In this document: one piece after another, positions 1 through 8,532 of the stretch
Layout: every line of letters starts with the position of its first letter
Numbering within the stretch: the stretch's first letter is position 1
Origin: Planctomycetota bacterium
GTDB lineage: Bacteria > Planctomycetota > UBA1135 > GCA-002686595
Assembly (NCBI GenBank): GCA_014237855.1
Contig: JABACD010000020.1
Location: forward strand, 47,113-111,112
DNA: 64,000 nt
Direction of reading: 5' to 3'
Position numbers and translations under genes: made by a program
Notes under the pieces: generated by a model
The model's input: the letters and a program-made list of their open reading frames with translations, nothing else
Database searches by the model: none
What the model was told of the DNA's origin: nothing

Positions 1-258
1 AGACCTGGCAGCGGCCATCCGCTCCTCGAACTCCTCGAGCTTGCTCTTGCCACGCTCGATGCGCTCCACCTCGGAGGCCTTGAACTCAAAGGTGCCAAGG
101 AGGGTGCGAATCTTGATCGTGGACTTGCTCTCCTCGACGACCTGTCCCTCTACCCTGCGTCCATCCTTGAGATGCAGGATGTCCGCCCTCACACCAAGGC
201 CAAGAAATAGCAGCAACAGGGCCGCGAGCCAGAGATGAGATCTACTCCTCGACTCCAC
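1..258 (-). CDS. Exported protein of unknown function, 5' part only
   Basis: The frame opens at a GTG (258-256) three bases after the stop of the sigma-54 activator gene and runs off the left edge, giving 86 residues. It begins with a short basic stretch, then a Leu-rich hydrophobic segment (about residues 9-25) ending near VRA, which looks like a signal peptide. The mature part starts with ILHLKDGRRVEGQV and continues into a charged stretch rich in Lys and Glu. A beta-strand-rich start of the 'L-x-D-G-x-x-x-x-G' kind is common in small periplasmic proteins of planctomycetes, but I assign no function. It was probably co-transcribed with the upstream activator gene because the two are almost contiguous. 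The C-terminus is outside the window. Confidence 0.6.
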   Translation of the reverse strand, partial: MESRSRSHLWLAALLLLFLGLGVRADILHLKDGRRVEGQVVEESKSTIKIRTLLGTFEFKASEVERIERGKSKLEEFEERMAAARS

Positions 259-260
259 GT

Positions 261-2348
261 TCAGGCCTCTGCGCTCTCAGCGGTCGACTCTTCCCCGTTC
301 TCCTCCTCGCCTGATGAGCGCGACTTCGTGCTTCCGATCTCGTACTTGTCGAGCTTGCGCTGAAGGGCAAAGCGACTGATCCCCAGGAGAGCAGCTGCCT
401 TGCTCTTGTTGCCACCTGCCTGGGCAAGGGCTCCCTCGATGGACCTCTTCTCGAGATCTGCGACGGCTGCCCGGATGTCTCCGGGGTTTTCCGCGAGCGC
501 CTGGGCCTGGGCTGCGGAGCCGGCCGAGCGGCGCTCACGGACAGCAACCGAGAGGTGCTCCACGGTGACCTCTTCCTGCGCGAGCACGACCAGTCGCCTC
601 ATCTCGTTCTCGAGTTCGCGTACATTTCCCGGCCAGTCGTGAGAGACCAGCGCTGACATGACCTCGTGAGGAATCAAGGGAGTAGGACGTCCGGCCTCGC
701 GGGCAGCCCGTGCCAGGAGGTGTTCTGCCAGGAGCGGGATGTCCTCGCGACGCTCGCGTAGAGCCGGCAGGATCACCGAGAGCACGTTGATCCTGTAATA
801 AAGGTCCTCGCGGAACTCTGACTTGCGAACCATCTCCTCCAGGTCTCGATGGCTCGCGGCAAGCAGGCGCACGTTCACCTTGACCTTGCGGTCCATTCCC
901 AGCGGACGGAACTCGCCCTCCTGCAGAACTCGCAGCAGCTTCTTCTGCATCTGCGGGCTCATGTCCCCGATCTCGTCGAGAAACAGCGTGCCACCATCGG
1001 CCTGCTCGAACAGCCCCTGCTTCTGACGATGCGCTCCCGTGAAGGCCCCCTTGGCGTGACCGAAGAGCTCGGACTCGAGCAGCGTATCGGGCAGCGCCGC
1101 GCAGTTCTCGCTGACGAACGGGCGCTCTCGACGTGAACCGTTGAAGTGAATCGCGCGGGCAATCAACTCCTTGCCCGTCCCGCTCTCTCCGTGAATCATC
1201 ACCGGGAGCTCGGTCTCGATGATCTTGTCCAGCTGCTTGAACACCTCACGCAGGCCATTGCTGGCCCCCACGATGGCGGTGTAGTCGTACCGCCCGCGCT
1301 CGCGCCCCAGCTCGGCCCGCACGACGGCCAGCTCCGTATCCCTGTCCCTCACCTTGCGACCGAGCTGATCATTGAGTGCCTGGATCTGCTGCCGCGAGCC
1401 CTCGAGTCGCTGATTGCGCTCTCGCAGCTCTGCCACGCGACGGGAGTTGAGGATCGCCACCGCTGCCTGCGAGGCAAAGAGCTCGACCATCTCGAGATCG
1501 GACTCTGAGAAGGCATTGTGCTGGAGACGATTGTCAACGTAGAGCACCCCCAGAACACGGTCCTGGATTCGTACAGGCAGGCACATCACGGAGCGCAAGC
1601 GCAGGTCCTCGACGCTGGCCATGCCGCTGAAGCGATCGTCGTGGGCGGCGTCTACAGCCAGGACCGGGCGGCCGTGCTCGAGGACTCGACTCGCGATCCC
1701 CATGGAGAGACGGGAACGTGGGATGACGATGTCAGAGCGGTCGAAGCTGCGCGCGACGCGTACCGAGAGATCCGTGATGCCGACCGGTTCGGTTTCATTG
1801 CTGGTGGACTTCTCCGTCATCAGCAGGAAGCCCCGCTCGCCCCCCACCAGTGCCACGGCTGAGTCAACGATCTGGCGCAGGAGCGGGATCAGCTCGGTCT
1901 CGCGGGCCAGCTCGGCGGTGATCTTCGCAAACACACGGAGATTGTCGCGCTCCCGGCGCAGGTCACCGGTGTTGGTACCGAAGCCGTTCCGCGTCAGATC
2001 AGGCTCGGCGTCCTCGACAACCGCAGGGATCGGCTGGGTCTCGTCCGGATGAGGCTCCGAGGCCTCCTCTTCGAGGTGCACGATCAGACGAACCTTGCCG
2101 ATCGCTATCTGATCCCCGTCGACCAGCAGTCTCCGCATCACCCGTTCGCCATTGACCAGGGTTCCGTTGGAGGACCCCAGGTCGAGCAACCAGCAGCCCT
2201 CGGCACCATGCTCGACCCGGCAGTGGTGGCGGGAGACCAGGGTGTGCGAGAGCCGGATCTCATTGTCGACGGCACGCCCAATCGTGATGACGTTTCTGTC
2301 GAACTCGAGCAGGGATCGGGTACCGTCTTCGACAATGGTGAGCTTCAT
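261..2348 (-). CDS. FHA-GAF-AAA+ sigma-54-dependent transcription activator
   Basis: This is a 695-residue enhancer-binding protein. Domains in order: an FHA phosphopeptide-binding domain (about 1-92, with GRAVDNEIRLSH, SRHH and the SSNGT loop), a GAF domain (about 150-300), a short coiled-coil linker (305-350), the sigma-54 AAA+ domain (about 357-585) and a Fis-type helix-turn-helix (about 645-668). The AAA+ core looks active: Walker A GESGTGKE at 387-394, the GAFTGA sigma-54 contact loop at 434-439 and Walker B LFLDE at 455-459. I chose the ATG at 2348 because the FHA fold starts there; an upstream start would add residues with no domain character. The FHA domain implies input from a Ser/Thr kinase, and the GAF domain implies a second, small-molecule or dimerisation input. 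The target promoters are unknown. Confidence 0.93.
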   Translation of the reverse strand: MKLTIVEDGTRSLLEFDRNVITIGRAVDNEIRLSHTLVSRHHCRVEHGAEGCWLLDLGSSNGTLVNGERVMRRLLVDGDQIAIGKVRLIVHLEEEASEPHPDETQPIPAVVEDAEPDLTRNGFGTNTGDLRRERDNLRVFAKITAELARETELIPLLRQIVDSAVALVGGERGFLLMTEKSTSNETEPVGITDLSVRVARSFDRSDIVIPRSRLSMGIASRVLEHGRPVLAVDAAHDDRFSGMASVEDLRLRSVMCLPVRIQDRVLGVLYVDNRLQHNAFSESDLEMVELFASQAAVAILNSRRVAELRERNQRLEGSRQQIQALNDQLGRKVRDRDTELAVVRAELGRERGRYDYTAIVGASNGLREVFKQLDKIIETELPVMIHGESGTGKELIARAIHFNGSRRERPFVSENCAALPDTLLESELFGHAKGAFTGAHRQKQGLFEQADGGTLFLDEIGDMSPQMQKKLLRVLQEGEFRPLGMDRKVKVNVRLLAASHRDLEEMVRKSEFREDLYYRINVLSVILPALRERREDIPLLAEHLLARAAREAGRPTPLIPHEVMSALVSHDWPGNVRELENEMRRLVVLAQEEVTVEHLSVAVRERRSAGSAAQAQALAENPGDIRAAVADLEKRSIEGALAQAGGNKSKAAALLGISRFALQRKLDKYEIGSTKSRSSGEEENGEESTAESAEA

Positions 2349-2453
2349 GGTCTGTCGGATCCCGTCGGGATGAGAGGGTAGAGCGTCAGGGGCCGCGGGT
2401 GTGCTCGAAGTCCGGATTGACCGCTCGACTCCACGCTGACAGATGAAGCCCTG

Positions 2454-2969
2454 GTGCACAACCGCACGCCACAACACACTGCTAGCTTTCGCACACAGTT
2501 CGGTTACCGCACACGTTCAATTCCGCTCACAACGAACCCTAAACCCTGGTACCACAAAGGCTTGCGATTCGAGTGTCAGCGTAGCGGAAACTGCTGCAAG
2601 ACCCATGGGGAGTACGCTTACATCTACCTCACCCCCCACGAGGTCGTGTCCATCGCCCGATTTCTGAAGCTGGGTGAGGACGAGTTCCTGCAGAAGCACT
2701 GCGCCGAGGACGAGGGACACACGATCCTCAGGATTGATTCCCCCGACTGCCCCTTTCTCGAGAACGGCAACTCCTGCGGCATCTATCCCGTCCGGCCGCA
2801 GCAGTGCGCCAGCTGGCCCTTCTGGCAGGACAACCTGGAAGACCAGAGTCGCTGGGAGGGTCCGGTCAAGGGCTGCTGCCCTGGGATCGGACGGGGTCCG
2901 CTCTTCGACGCAGGACAGGTCGAACGTATCGCCGAGGAGACCGAAGAGTGGTACGAGGGCGACACCTGA
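2454..2969 (+). CDS. YkgJ-type Cys-cluster protein (zinc/iron chelate-binding family)
   Basis: The encoded protein has up to 171 residues. The conserved core begins at about residue 30 (WYHKGLRFECQRSGNCC) and contains a CxxxxxCC cluster followed by CPFLENGNSCGIYPVRPQQC and a final GCC. This is the pattern of the YkgJ/CxxCxxCC family (PF03692), thought to bind a metal ion or Fe-S cluster. The start is uncertain: the GTG at 2454 is the first usable start in frame, and the roughly 25 residues before the core look unconserved. The gene is divergent from the FHA-sigma54 activator, whose start at 2348 lies about 100 bases away, so the two share a promoter region. The cellular role of the family is not established. 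Confidence 0.8.
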   Translation: MHNRTPQHTASFRTQFGYRTRSIPLTTNPKPWYHKGLRFECQRSGNCCKTHGEYAYIYLTPHEVVSIARFLKLGEDEFLQKHCAEDEGHTILRIDSPDCPFLENGNSCGIYPVRPQQCASWPFWQDNLEDQSRWEGPVKGCCPGIGRGPLFDAGQVERIAEETEEWYEGDT

Positions 2970-3010
2970 GCCCGACCGCTCTCTGATCGGATCATCCCGA
3001 CCGTAATCCC

Positions 3011-3844
3011 TCAGCTGCCCTGAAAGTCGGGCTTGCGCTTCTCCGCAAAGGCCGCCAGAGCCTCCAAACGGTCCTGGGTCTCGAGCGTCAGCGAGTAGCA
3101 CTCGCTCTCGACGGCCAGGCCCTCCTCCTGCGGTAGCTCCGCCCCTTCGTCAATGGCTCGCTTGGCCGCACGCACGGCCACGGGTCCGTTGGAGGCAATG
3201 GCCAGCGCCAGCTCCTGGGCACAGGCCGCGAGCTCTCCGGCTCCTGCCAGGCGGTTGATGATGCCCAGCTCGAGGCCCTCCGCACCGTCGAAGCGTCGTG
3301 CCGTCAGGATCAGGTCCTTGGCCACGGCCTTGCCGACCAATCGTGGCAGGCGCTGGGTACCGCCGGCACCAGGAATGATTGCCAGGGAGGTCTCGGTCAG
3401 GCCAAACCTCGAGTCAGCGGTCGCGACCCGCAGATCACAGGCCAGCAAGAGCTCCATGCCTCCACCGAAGGCGAATCCATTGACCACGGCAAGGGTCGGT
3501 TGCGGAAGGCGCTCGACATCGTCCATCAACGCCCGGATGTTCCGAACGAAGACGGGAACGAGCTCGACAGGCATGGTCTTGCGCTCCTTCAGGTCAGCTC
3601 CGGCGCAGAAGGCTCGCTCTCCCGCTCCCCGGATCAGAACACAGCGAATCGAGAGGTCCGTGGAGAGCTCCTCCAGCAGCAGACGGAATCGCTTGAGCGT
3701 GGGAAAGGAGAGGCAATTCATCACCTCTGGCCGGTTGATGGTCAGCGTGACCAGATCCCCCTCCCGCTCGCAGGTCACGAGTTCGGGGGAGTCGGGAACG
3801 TCGTCGGGAAAGTCCTCGCGGACGGCTCGTCGTGTCTCGGGCAT
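3011..3844 (-). CDS. Enoyl-CoA hydratase/isomerase family protein
   Basis: This is a 277-residue crotonase-fold protein. The oxyanion-hole segments CAGADLKER (80-88) and FAFGGGMEL (124-132) are present. Both acid/base glutamates expected for a true hydratase are in place: E131 in GGGMEL and E151 in FGLTETSL, just before IPGAGGTQRL. It probably hydrates 2-enoyl-CoA in fatty-acid or branched-chain amino-acid breakdown; the sequence resembles the AUH/methylglutaconyl-CoA hydratase-like group, but substrate cannot be read from the motifs. I used the ATG at 3844. The longer frame to 4087 would overlap the 3' end of the upstream glycosyltransferase and adds only low-complexity sequence. There is no obvious operon partner: the next gene upstream ends 112 bases away and belongs to LPS synthesis. 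Confidence 0.9.
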   Translation of the reverse strand: MPETRRAVREDFPDDVPDSPELVTCEREGDLVTLTINRPEVMNCLSFPTLKRFRLLLEELSTDLSIRCVLIRGAGERAFCAGADLKERKTMPVELVPVFVRNIRALMDDVERLPQPTLAVVNGFAFGGGMELLLACDLRVATADSRFGLTETSLAIIPGAGGTQRLPRLVGKAVAKDLILTARRFDGAEGLELGIINRLAGAGELAACAQELALAIASNGPVAVRAAKRAIDEGAELPQEEGLAVESECYSLTLETQDRLEALAAFAEKRKPDFQGS

Positions 3845-3956
3845 GATCTCGTTTCGCGGTCCGGGCCGGTACGTCGAGGAGGAGCTTAGCCTGGATTCCC
3901 TCCTGGATCGCAACGGCCCTCGAGGATTCCCCCTGCGCTCACCCACCAGCCAGCCA

Positions 3957-5030
3957 TCATCCGGCCCTTGTGGCCCGAAGCTGGTCGAGCACGGCCTGCA
4001 CGATGGCCCCCGGGCGGAGCTCACCCAGGCAGGCTCCCCGCGCAGGCCCATCCCCCAGGGGGCACCGCTCTCGATGACAGGGCCCACACTCGATCTCGCG
4101 GCGTATGACCACGACGGCCTCGTTGTGATCCGCGGTGTGCCTGGGGTCCGTGGGGCCGCAGAGTATGACGGCCGGGGTTGCGCTGGCCACGGCCAGATGA
4201 CGGGGACCGCTGTCCGTCCCGAGGAAGAGGCGGCTCCCCTGGATCAGTGCAAGGAGCTCTCCGAGCGTCGGCGGAGGGGCATTGAAGAAGAATCCGCCTC
4301 CCTCCCCCAGGGCCTGCTGAATCTCGCGGGCCAGGGCGTCTTCGCCCGGCGCCGAGGCGATCACGACAGGAGGCGCACCCGCCTCACGTAGGCCTTCAAT
4401 GACCTCGACCCAGAGCTCCGCCGGCGCAGCCTTGGCGGAATCAAGGCGTGCAGAGCCATCAAGGAACAGGTAGGGATTCGCCCCGAGCCCGACCTCCGCC
4501 AGACGCGAACGTACCGAGCGCAGGGCAGCCACCGCAGCTCCAAGCCGGGGCGCTCGCTCCACCACCGGAACGCCGAGGAGACCAGCGAGCTCGGCGCAGG
4601 TGGACCCAAAAGGTCGAGGGAGCCGTCGCAGGCCGCGACCGTGAGTGCCGAGGCCAACAGGGGTCGCCCCGCCCTCGAGGGCCGGCAGGTAGGATTCTGA
4701 GGCCAGCCATGCCCGCCCCCCCGAGGACCAGCTGACCCGGGTCCCGACACCGGCTCGCAGGGCCCGCCAGAGGCTGCGGGCCGATCCATCGAGGAAGAGG
4801 GCCACATCGTGCCCACTCCAATCGCCAGTGGGCTCGACCCGTTCGACTCCCTCAAAGCGATCCTGGAGGAGATCGAAGAACCGCTCCGGCCCGCAGACGG
4901 TCAGCCGTCGAAACCGCCCGTCCAACCGCGCCAGATCGAGGCCTGCAAGGGTCGGCTCCGCCATGACGAAGTCACCCAGCCAGCTCGGCATCCGCACGAG
5001 GAGTGCATCTTCTCGGTGGAGGCGTGCCAC
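3957..5030 (-). CDS. Glycosyltransferase family 9, heptosyltransferase-like
   Basis: The product is a 357-residue GT9 (GT-B fold) enzyme of the ADP-heptose:LPS heptosyltransferase type. The N-terminus has the family opening LLVRMPSWLGDFVMAEPTL; the C-terminal half has GTDSGPRHLAVASATPAVILCGPT, the nucleotide-sugar binding region, followed by a Cys-rich ECGPCHRERCPLGD segment typical of WaaF-like proteins. The GTG start at 5030 directly follows the TGA of the upstream GT9 gene with no spacing, so the two are certainly co-transcribed and probably translationally coupled. It is predicted to work on the cytoplasmic face of the inner membrane, adding heptose or a related sugar to the lipid A core. 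Confidence 0.9.
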   Translation of the reverse strand: MARLHREDALLVRMPSWLGDFVMAEPTLAGLDLARLDGRFRRLTVCGPERFFDLLQDRFEGVERVEPTGDWSGHDVALFLDGSARSLWRALRAGVGTRVSWSSGGRAWLASESYLPALEGGATPVGLGTHGRGLRRLPRPFGSTCAELAGLLGVPVVERAPRLGAAVAALRSVRSRLAEVGLGANPYLFLDGSARLDSAKAAPAELWVEVIEGLREAGAPPVVIASAPGEDALAREIQQALGEGGGFFFNAPPPTLGELLALIQGSRLFLGTDSGPRHLAVASATPAVILCGPTDPRHTADHNEAVVVIRREIECGPCHRERCPLGDGPARGACLGELRPGAIVQAVLDQLRATRAG

Positions 5031-6068
5031 TCAGCTCCTCTCCAGCACCTCTTCACAGGCCCCGAGCACCTGCTGCACTGACAGGTCTGTCATGCAGCGG
5101 TGATGTCCGAGGGGGCAGGTGCGCTGGATGCAAGGTGAACACTCCAGACCCTCGACGCGCACCACTCGACAGTGCTCGAGCGACGTGGCTGTCAGCTCTG
5201 GAAAGTTCGGGCCCATGATCGACACGCAGGGAATATCGAAGGCCGCTGCGACCCAGCGTGGCCCCGAGTCACCAACCACCAGGAGGCGTGCACCCTTCAC
5301 CTGGGCCTTCAGCCGCTCGAGATCCCGAGGGCTCTGGGAGAGTTCGATGGCCTCGTGGCGACAGGCCTCTCTCACCGCCCGCATCAAGGGCTCCTCCCCT
5401 GGCCCACCACCGATCACCGCACGCCAGCCGTGACGCTGGTGGAGGGCGTCGAGCACGGCCGCGAAGCGATCGGGAGGCCACAGCTTGGCCGCGCCAAAGG
5501 CAGCCCCAGGGCAGCAGAGGACATGGTCCTCCCCAGGCGCCAGGCCGGCAGCGACCAGCTCCTCGGCGACCTGCTCTTCAAGCGACTCGCGCACCCACAG
5601 ACGCGGGTGCAGTGAGGGCAGGTCAAGCCCCACGAGCCCAGCCGCATCTCGGTGGAGGTGGGCTGTTGGCACGGGCACCCGCCGTCCTGCTCGGGTCGGA
5701 GGAGCGAAGTGGTGGGTCAGGAGCCAGCGGCGTCCCGAGAGGGCACTCCCGGCTCGGATCGGCGTGCCTGAGCGCCAGGCACGCCAGGCTGCGCCCAGGG
5801 AATTGGAGAGCAGTAGCACGGCCTCGGCCTCGAGTACCCGGTAGTGCGCGGCCTCATCCCGGGAGCTGGAGAGCCCGACCAGGCGATCCGACCAGGGCGC
5901 GTCCGCCAGCAGCGGGAGCAGATGGGAGCGGACGAGAAAGCGCACGTCATCCCAATCAGCCGAGCGGGCTGCTGCCTCCAGGACCGGGGTCGCCATGACG
6001 ATGTCCCCCACCCAGTTGGGAACCCGCACCACGAGGCGGCCATGCCGCCGGGCCTCGGCAACAATCAT
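5031..6068 (-). CDS. Glycosyltransferase family 9, WaaF-type heptosyltransferase
   Basis: This is a 345-residue GT9 protein. It starts with RLVVRVPNWVGDIVMATPVLEAAA, has CCPGAAFGAAKLWPPDRFA in the middle (the WaaF-like GAxxGxAKxWP pattern) and VVGDSGPRWVAAAFDIPCVSIMGP near the C-terminus, then the Cys-containing PCIQRTCPLGHHRCM segment found in heptosyltransferase II. The ATG at 6068 overlaps the stop of the upstream LPS kinase gene by 4 bases, and its own stop abuts the next GT9. Together with hldE (19118-20590) this predicts an inner core built with ADP-heptose. It is a separate complete enzyme, not half of a broken gene, because both GT9 genes carry all family motifs. Confidence 0.9.
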   Translation of the reverse strand: MIVAEARRHGRLVVRVPNWVGDIVMATPVLEAAARSADWDDVRFLVRSHLLPLLADAPWSDRLVGLSSSRDEAAHYRVLEAEAVLLLSNSLGAAWRAWRSGTPIRAGSALSGRRWLLTHHFAPPTRAGRRVPVPTAHLHRDAAGLVGLDLPSLHPRLWVRESLEEQVAEELVAAGLAPGEDHVLCCPGAAFGAAKLWPPDRFAAVLDALHQRHGWRAVIGGGPGEEPLMRAVREACRHEAIELSQSPRDLERLKAQVKGARLLVVGDSGPRWVAAAFDIPCVSIMGPNFPELTATSLEHCRVVRVEGLECSPCIQRTCPLGHHRCMTDLSVQQVLGACEEVLERS

Positions 6069-6922
6069 CTGCCCTCCTCCAGGGCTGCAGTGAAGCTCGT
6101 GCCACCCCTTGGCTCATGGGCAGCCATCCGGCGCTGCTTGGCCCGGACAGCCCTCAGGAGGCGCCTACGTGCCGAGCGGCCTCGAGCTCCGTGAGCGTCC
6201 AGCCAGCGCGCGAGAAAGCGCAGCTGGAGGCGCCCACCAACCCCAGATGGAGTGGAGTGCGCCAGGGCCGCCAGGTCCTTCACGAACCAGCGCCCTCGCG
6301 GTTGGCGTTCCCGTCTTGCTCGCTGGACATCGATGAGGACCAGGCGCTGCCCGGCAGCTCCGTGGTTCTCTGCCACGAGGAAGTGATCCAGGTAGAGGTC
6401 TCGGTGATACCAGCCGGCCTCGTGCAACCCGGTGACGATTTCGATCACGGAGTCGAACCATCGACCGGCCTGGGAGGGATCCCGGAGCAGAAGCTGGCGC
6501 AGGTCCTCCCGGTGGTCAATTCGCTCCATGACCACCAGGGAGAGGGTCGGGTCCTCCGCACTGACATGGCAGCCCAGGGCGCGGGGTACGGGGAGCCCCA
6601 GGGCCCGGAGCTCCTCCAGGAATTCAAACTCCCGCCGAGCAGGCCCCCGTGCCCGCAAGCCCATGAGCCGGTCACGCCAGCCCTCCAGGCCGGGCCCACC
6701 TCGGTAGCGCTTCACGATGGTCTCAAGGCCCACGGCGCTGGTCCAGGCAAAGGTCTCCTTGCCTGGGCCACGGCGCAGCAGGACCCTGGGCCTCAGGGAG
6801 GCCAGGGACTCGAGCTCCTCAGGGCCGATCGTGGCCCCAGGGCGGAGAGCCACAGCTCGAGGGCTGGCCAGGTCTGGCGAATCGCCTCGAACCGGGCCTC
6901 GTACTGGTCTTTGGGTGCACAT
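6065..6922 (-). CDS. LPS core sugar kinase, KdkA/WaaP-like
   Basis: The encoded protein has 285 residues and a protein-kinase-like fold of the lipopolysaccharide kinase family (Kdo/WaaP, PF06293). Visible motifs are TIVKRY with the ATP-binding K71, the catalytic loop HRDLYLDH at 173-180 and the metal-binding LIDVQRAR around D198, which replaces DFG as is usual in this family. It probably phosphorylates Kdo or heptose in the LPS inner core. I chose the ATG at 6922, preceded by a GGAG ribosome-binding sequence about 9 bases upstream; a TTG at 6979 is also possible but less attractive. The stop overlaps the start of the GT9 gene by 4 bases, so kinase, GT9 and GT9 form one operon. Confidence 0.85.
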   Translation of the reverse strand: MCTQRPVRGPVRGDSPDLASPRAVALRPGATIGPEELESLASLRPRVLLRRGPGKETFAWTSAVGLETIVKRYRGGPGLEGWRDRLMGLRARGPARREFEFLEELRALGLPVPRALGCHVSAEDPTLSLVVMERIDHREDLRQLLLRDPSQAGRWFDSVIEIVTGLHEAGWYHRDLYLDHFLVAENHGAAGQRLVLIDVQRARRERQPRGRWFVKDLAALAHSTPSGVGGRLQLRFLARWLDAHGARGRSARRRLLRAVRAKQRRMAAHEPRGGTSFTAALEEGR

Positions 6923-7226
6923 CAGGTCGATCTCCAGGACCAAGATTGTGCTGCCTGGACGACCGGCTGACGAGGGCAATTCGAGCCCACTCGACCCCGG
7001 TCCGCCCGGCCGAGAGCCAGGTCACGAGGCAATCTCTTTCTGCCTCTGGAAAAAAAGAGCCGATTGGGGGCTTTCACTCGGCGCTCCGGGAATCTCGAAT
7101 GAGCAGTTAGCAACCTGGTTCTCAACTGCTTCGAGCCACCCGGCTGCTGAATCCAGTCGAGCCAGTCCGCAGGGATCGCCACGACGCTCCTTCTTCACAC
7201 CTCTCCGAACCACCAGCCTCCCCCCA
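6923..7226. promoter_or_regulatory. Divergent intergenic region, LPS kinase / glutamate dehydrogenase
   Basis: These roughly 300 bases lie between two divergent genes and hold no convincing reading frame. The stretch near 7034-7060 is A-rich and T-rich compared with its surroundings (CTCTTT then AAAAAAAGAG, a weak short inverted pair). Promoters for both operons should be here, but I do not see a clear -35/-10 or -24/-12 pair. The stretch directly before the dehydrogenase ATG is C-rich with no good Shine-Dalgarno sequence. Confidence 0.4.
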
Positions 7227-8513
7227 ATGTCGAAAGCTCCTGCCGCGGTCACTGCGTCTCAGGAATTGGACGAATTCAATCCGTTCCTTTCGATGGCGCA
7301 GCTCTTCGACAATGCTGCGCGCCTCCTGAACCTCGACGAGGGCATGCAGGAAGTCCTGCGGCGCCCGGACCGTGAGCTGACCGTGTCGCTTCCGATCGTC
7401 ATGGATGACGGAAGCACAAAGGTCTTCACCGGATACCGGGTTCAGCACAACTTCCTTCGTGGTCCCTGTAAGGGAGGAATTCGATTCGCTCCCGACGTCA
7501 ACCTCGATGAAGTTCGTGCCCTCTCCGCCTGGATGACGTGGAAGTGTTCCGTGGTGGACATCCCCTTCGGTGGTGGCAAGGGTGGAGTCATCTGCGATCC
7601 GCGCGAACTGTCCAAACGAGAACTTGAACAGATCACGCGACGCTATACAGCCTCGATCATGGACATACTCGGTCCAGACCGTGACGTACCGGCGCCGGAC
7701 ATGAATACGGACGAGCAGACCATGGCGTGGATCATGGACACCTACTCGATGCACGTTCGCCGGACGACGACCGCTGTCGTCACCGGCAAGCCGATTTCAA
7801 TCGGCGGAAGTCGCGGACGAAGAGAGGCCACAGGACGCGGCGTGATGCTGGTCTGTCGTGAGGCCATGAAGAGGCTGGGCCGTCGCCCCGAGAACACGCG
7901 CGTGATCGTCCAGGGATCAGGCAATGTGGGAGGAATAGGTGCCTTGCTGCTCTATCGCGAGGGCTACAAGATCATCTCGCTCTCCGACATGTACGGGGCC
8001 ATCGTCAACGAGAACGGACTCGACGTGCCGCAGGTTCTCGAGCACTTGCGACAGCACCGACGGCTGGAGGGATATCCCGAGGCTGAGTCCGTGGCAAACG
8101 CGGATCAGATCTTCATGGACTGTGATGTGCTCGTCCCCGCAGCCACCGAGAACCAGATAACCTCTCGAAATGCCAATCGCATCAAGGCTCGATTGATCGT
8201 CGAGGGCGCCAATGGCCCCACAACTGCGGCTGCCCAGGAAATCCTGGATGAGCGTGGCGTGACGGTCGTACCCGACATCCTCGCCAACGCCGGCGGCGTG
8301 ACAGTCAGCTACTTCGAGTGGGTCCAGGACCGCATGGGCTACTTCTGGACGGAGGAGATCGTCAACACACGCCTTGAGCAGGCGATCGTCAAGGCCTTCA
8401 ACGACGTGAACGATACCGCCAAGAAGTACGATGTCTCGATGCGCACGGCGGCCTACGTCCTGGCGATCGAACGTGTGGCGAATGTCTACCGGATGCGCGG
8501 CGTCTTCGGTTGA
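7227..8513 (+). CDS. Glutamate dehydrogenase (Glu/Leu/Phe/Val dehydrogenase family), catalytic type
   Basis: This is a 428-residue dehydrogenase that interconverts glutamate and 2-oxoglutarate plus ammonia with NAD(P). All substrate and catalytic residues of the family are present: K82 in [10 protein letters not shown]106 in WMTWKCSV, K118 in PFGGGKGG and D158 in APDMNT. A Rossmann dinucleotide fold follows ([12 protein letters not shown]). The ATG at 7227 was chosen because the upstream in-frame sequence is low-complexity noncoding DNA; family homology starts close after it. A second family member follows 19 bases downstream and is degenerate at two of the four key positions, so the pair may form a mixed hexamer in which only this subunit does chemistry. 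Confidence 0.95.
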   Translation: MSKAPAAVTASQELDEFNPFLSMAQLFDNAARLLNLDEGMQEVLRRPDRELTVSLPIVMDDGSTKVFTGYRVQHNFLRGPCKGGIRFAPDVNLDEVRALSAWMTWKCSVVDIPFGGGKGGVICDPRELSKRELEQITRRYTASIMDILGPDRDVPAPDMNTDEQTMAWIMDTYSMHVRRTTTAVVTGKPISIGGSRGRREATGRGVMLVCREAMKRLGRRPENTRVIVQGSGNVGGIGALLLYREGYKIISLSDMYGAIVNENGLDVPQVLEHLRQHRRLEGYPEAESVANADQIFMDCDVLVPAATENQITSRNANRIKARLIVEGANGPTTAAAQEILDERGVTVVPDILANAGGVTVSYFEWVQDRMGYFWTEEIVNTRLEQAIVKAFNDVNDTAKKYDVSMRTAAYVLAIERVANVYRMRGVFG

Positions 8514-8532
8514 TCCACCGGAATCCTTACCG

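Noticed and set aside
2535..2550. CCCTAAACCCT resembling a telomere repeat
   Set aside because: It is a single, imperfect copy in the 5' part of a gene.
3153..4391. 412-residue open frame on the plus strand opposite the hydratase and GT9 genes
   Set aside because: It is Arg/Ser/Pro-rich with no domain pattern and is the complement of two well-supported genes; long antisense frames are expected in GC-rich DNA.
3957..6068. Two adjacent GT9 genes as one gene broken by a frameshift
   Set aside because: Each frame has its own complete set of GT9 motifs and normal length; the junction is a TGA followed directly by GTG.
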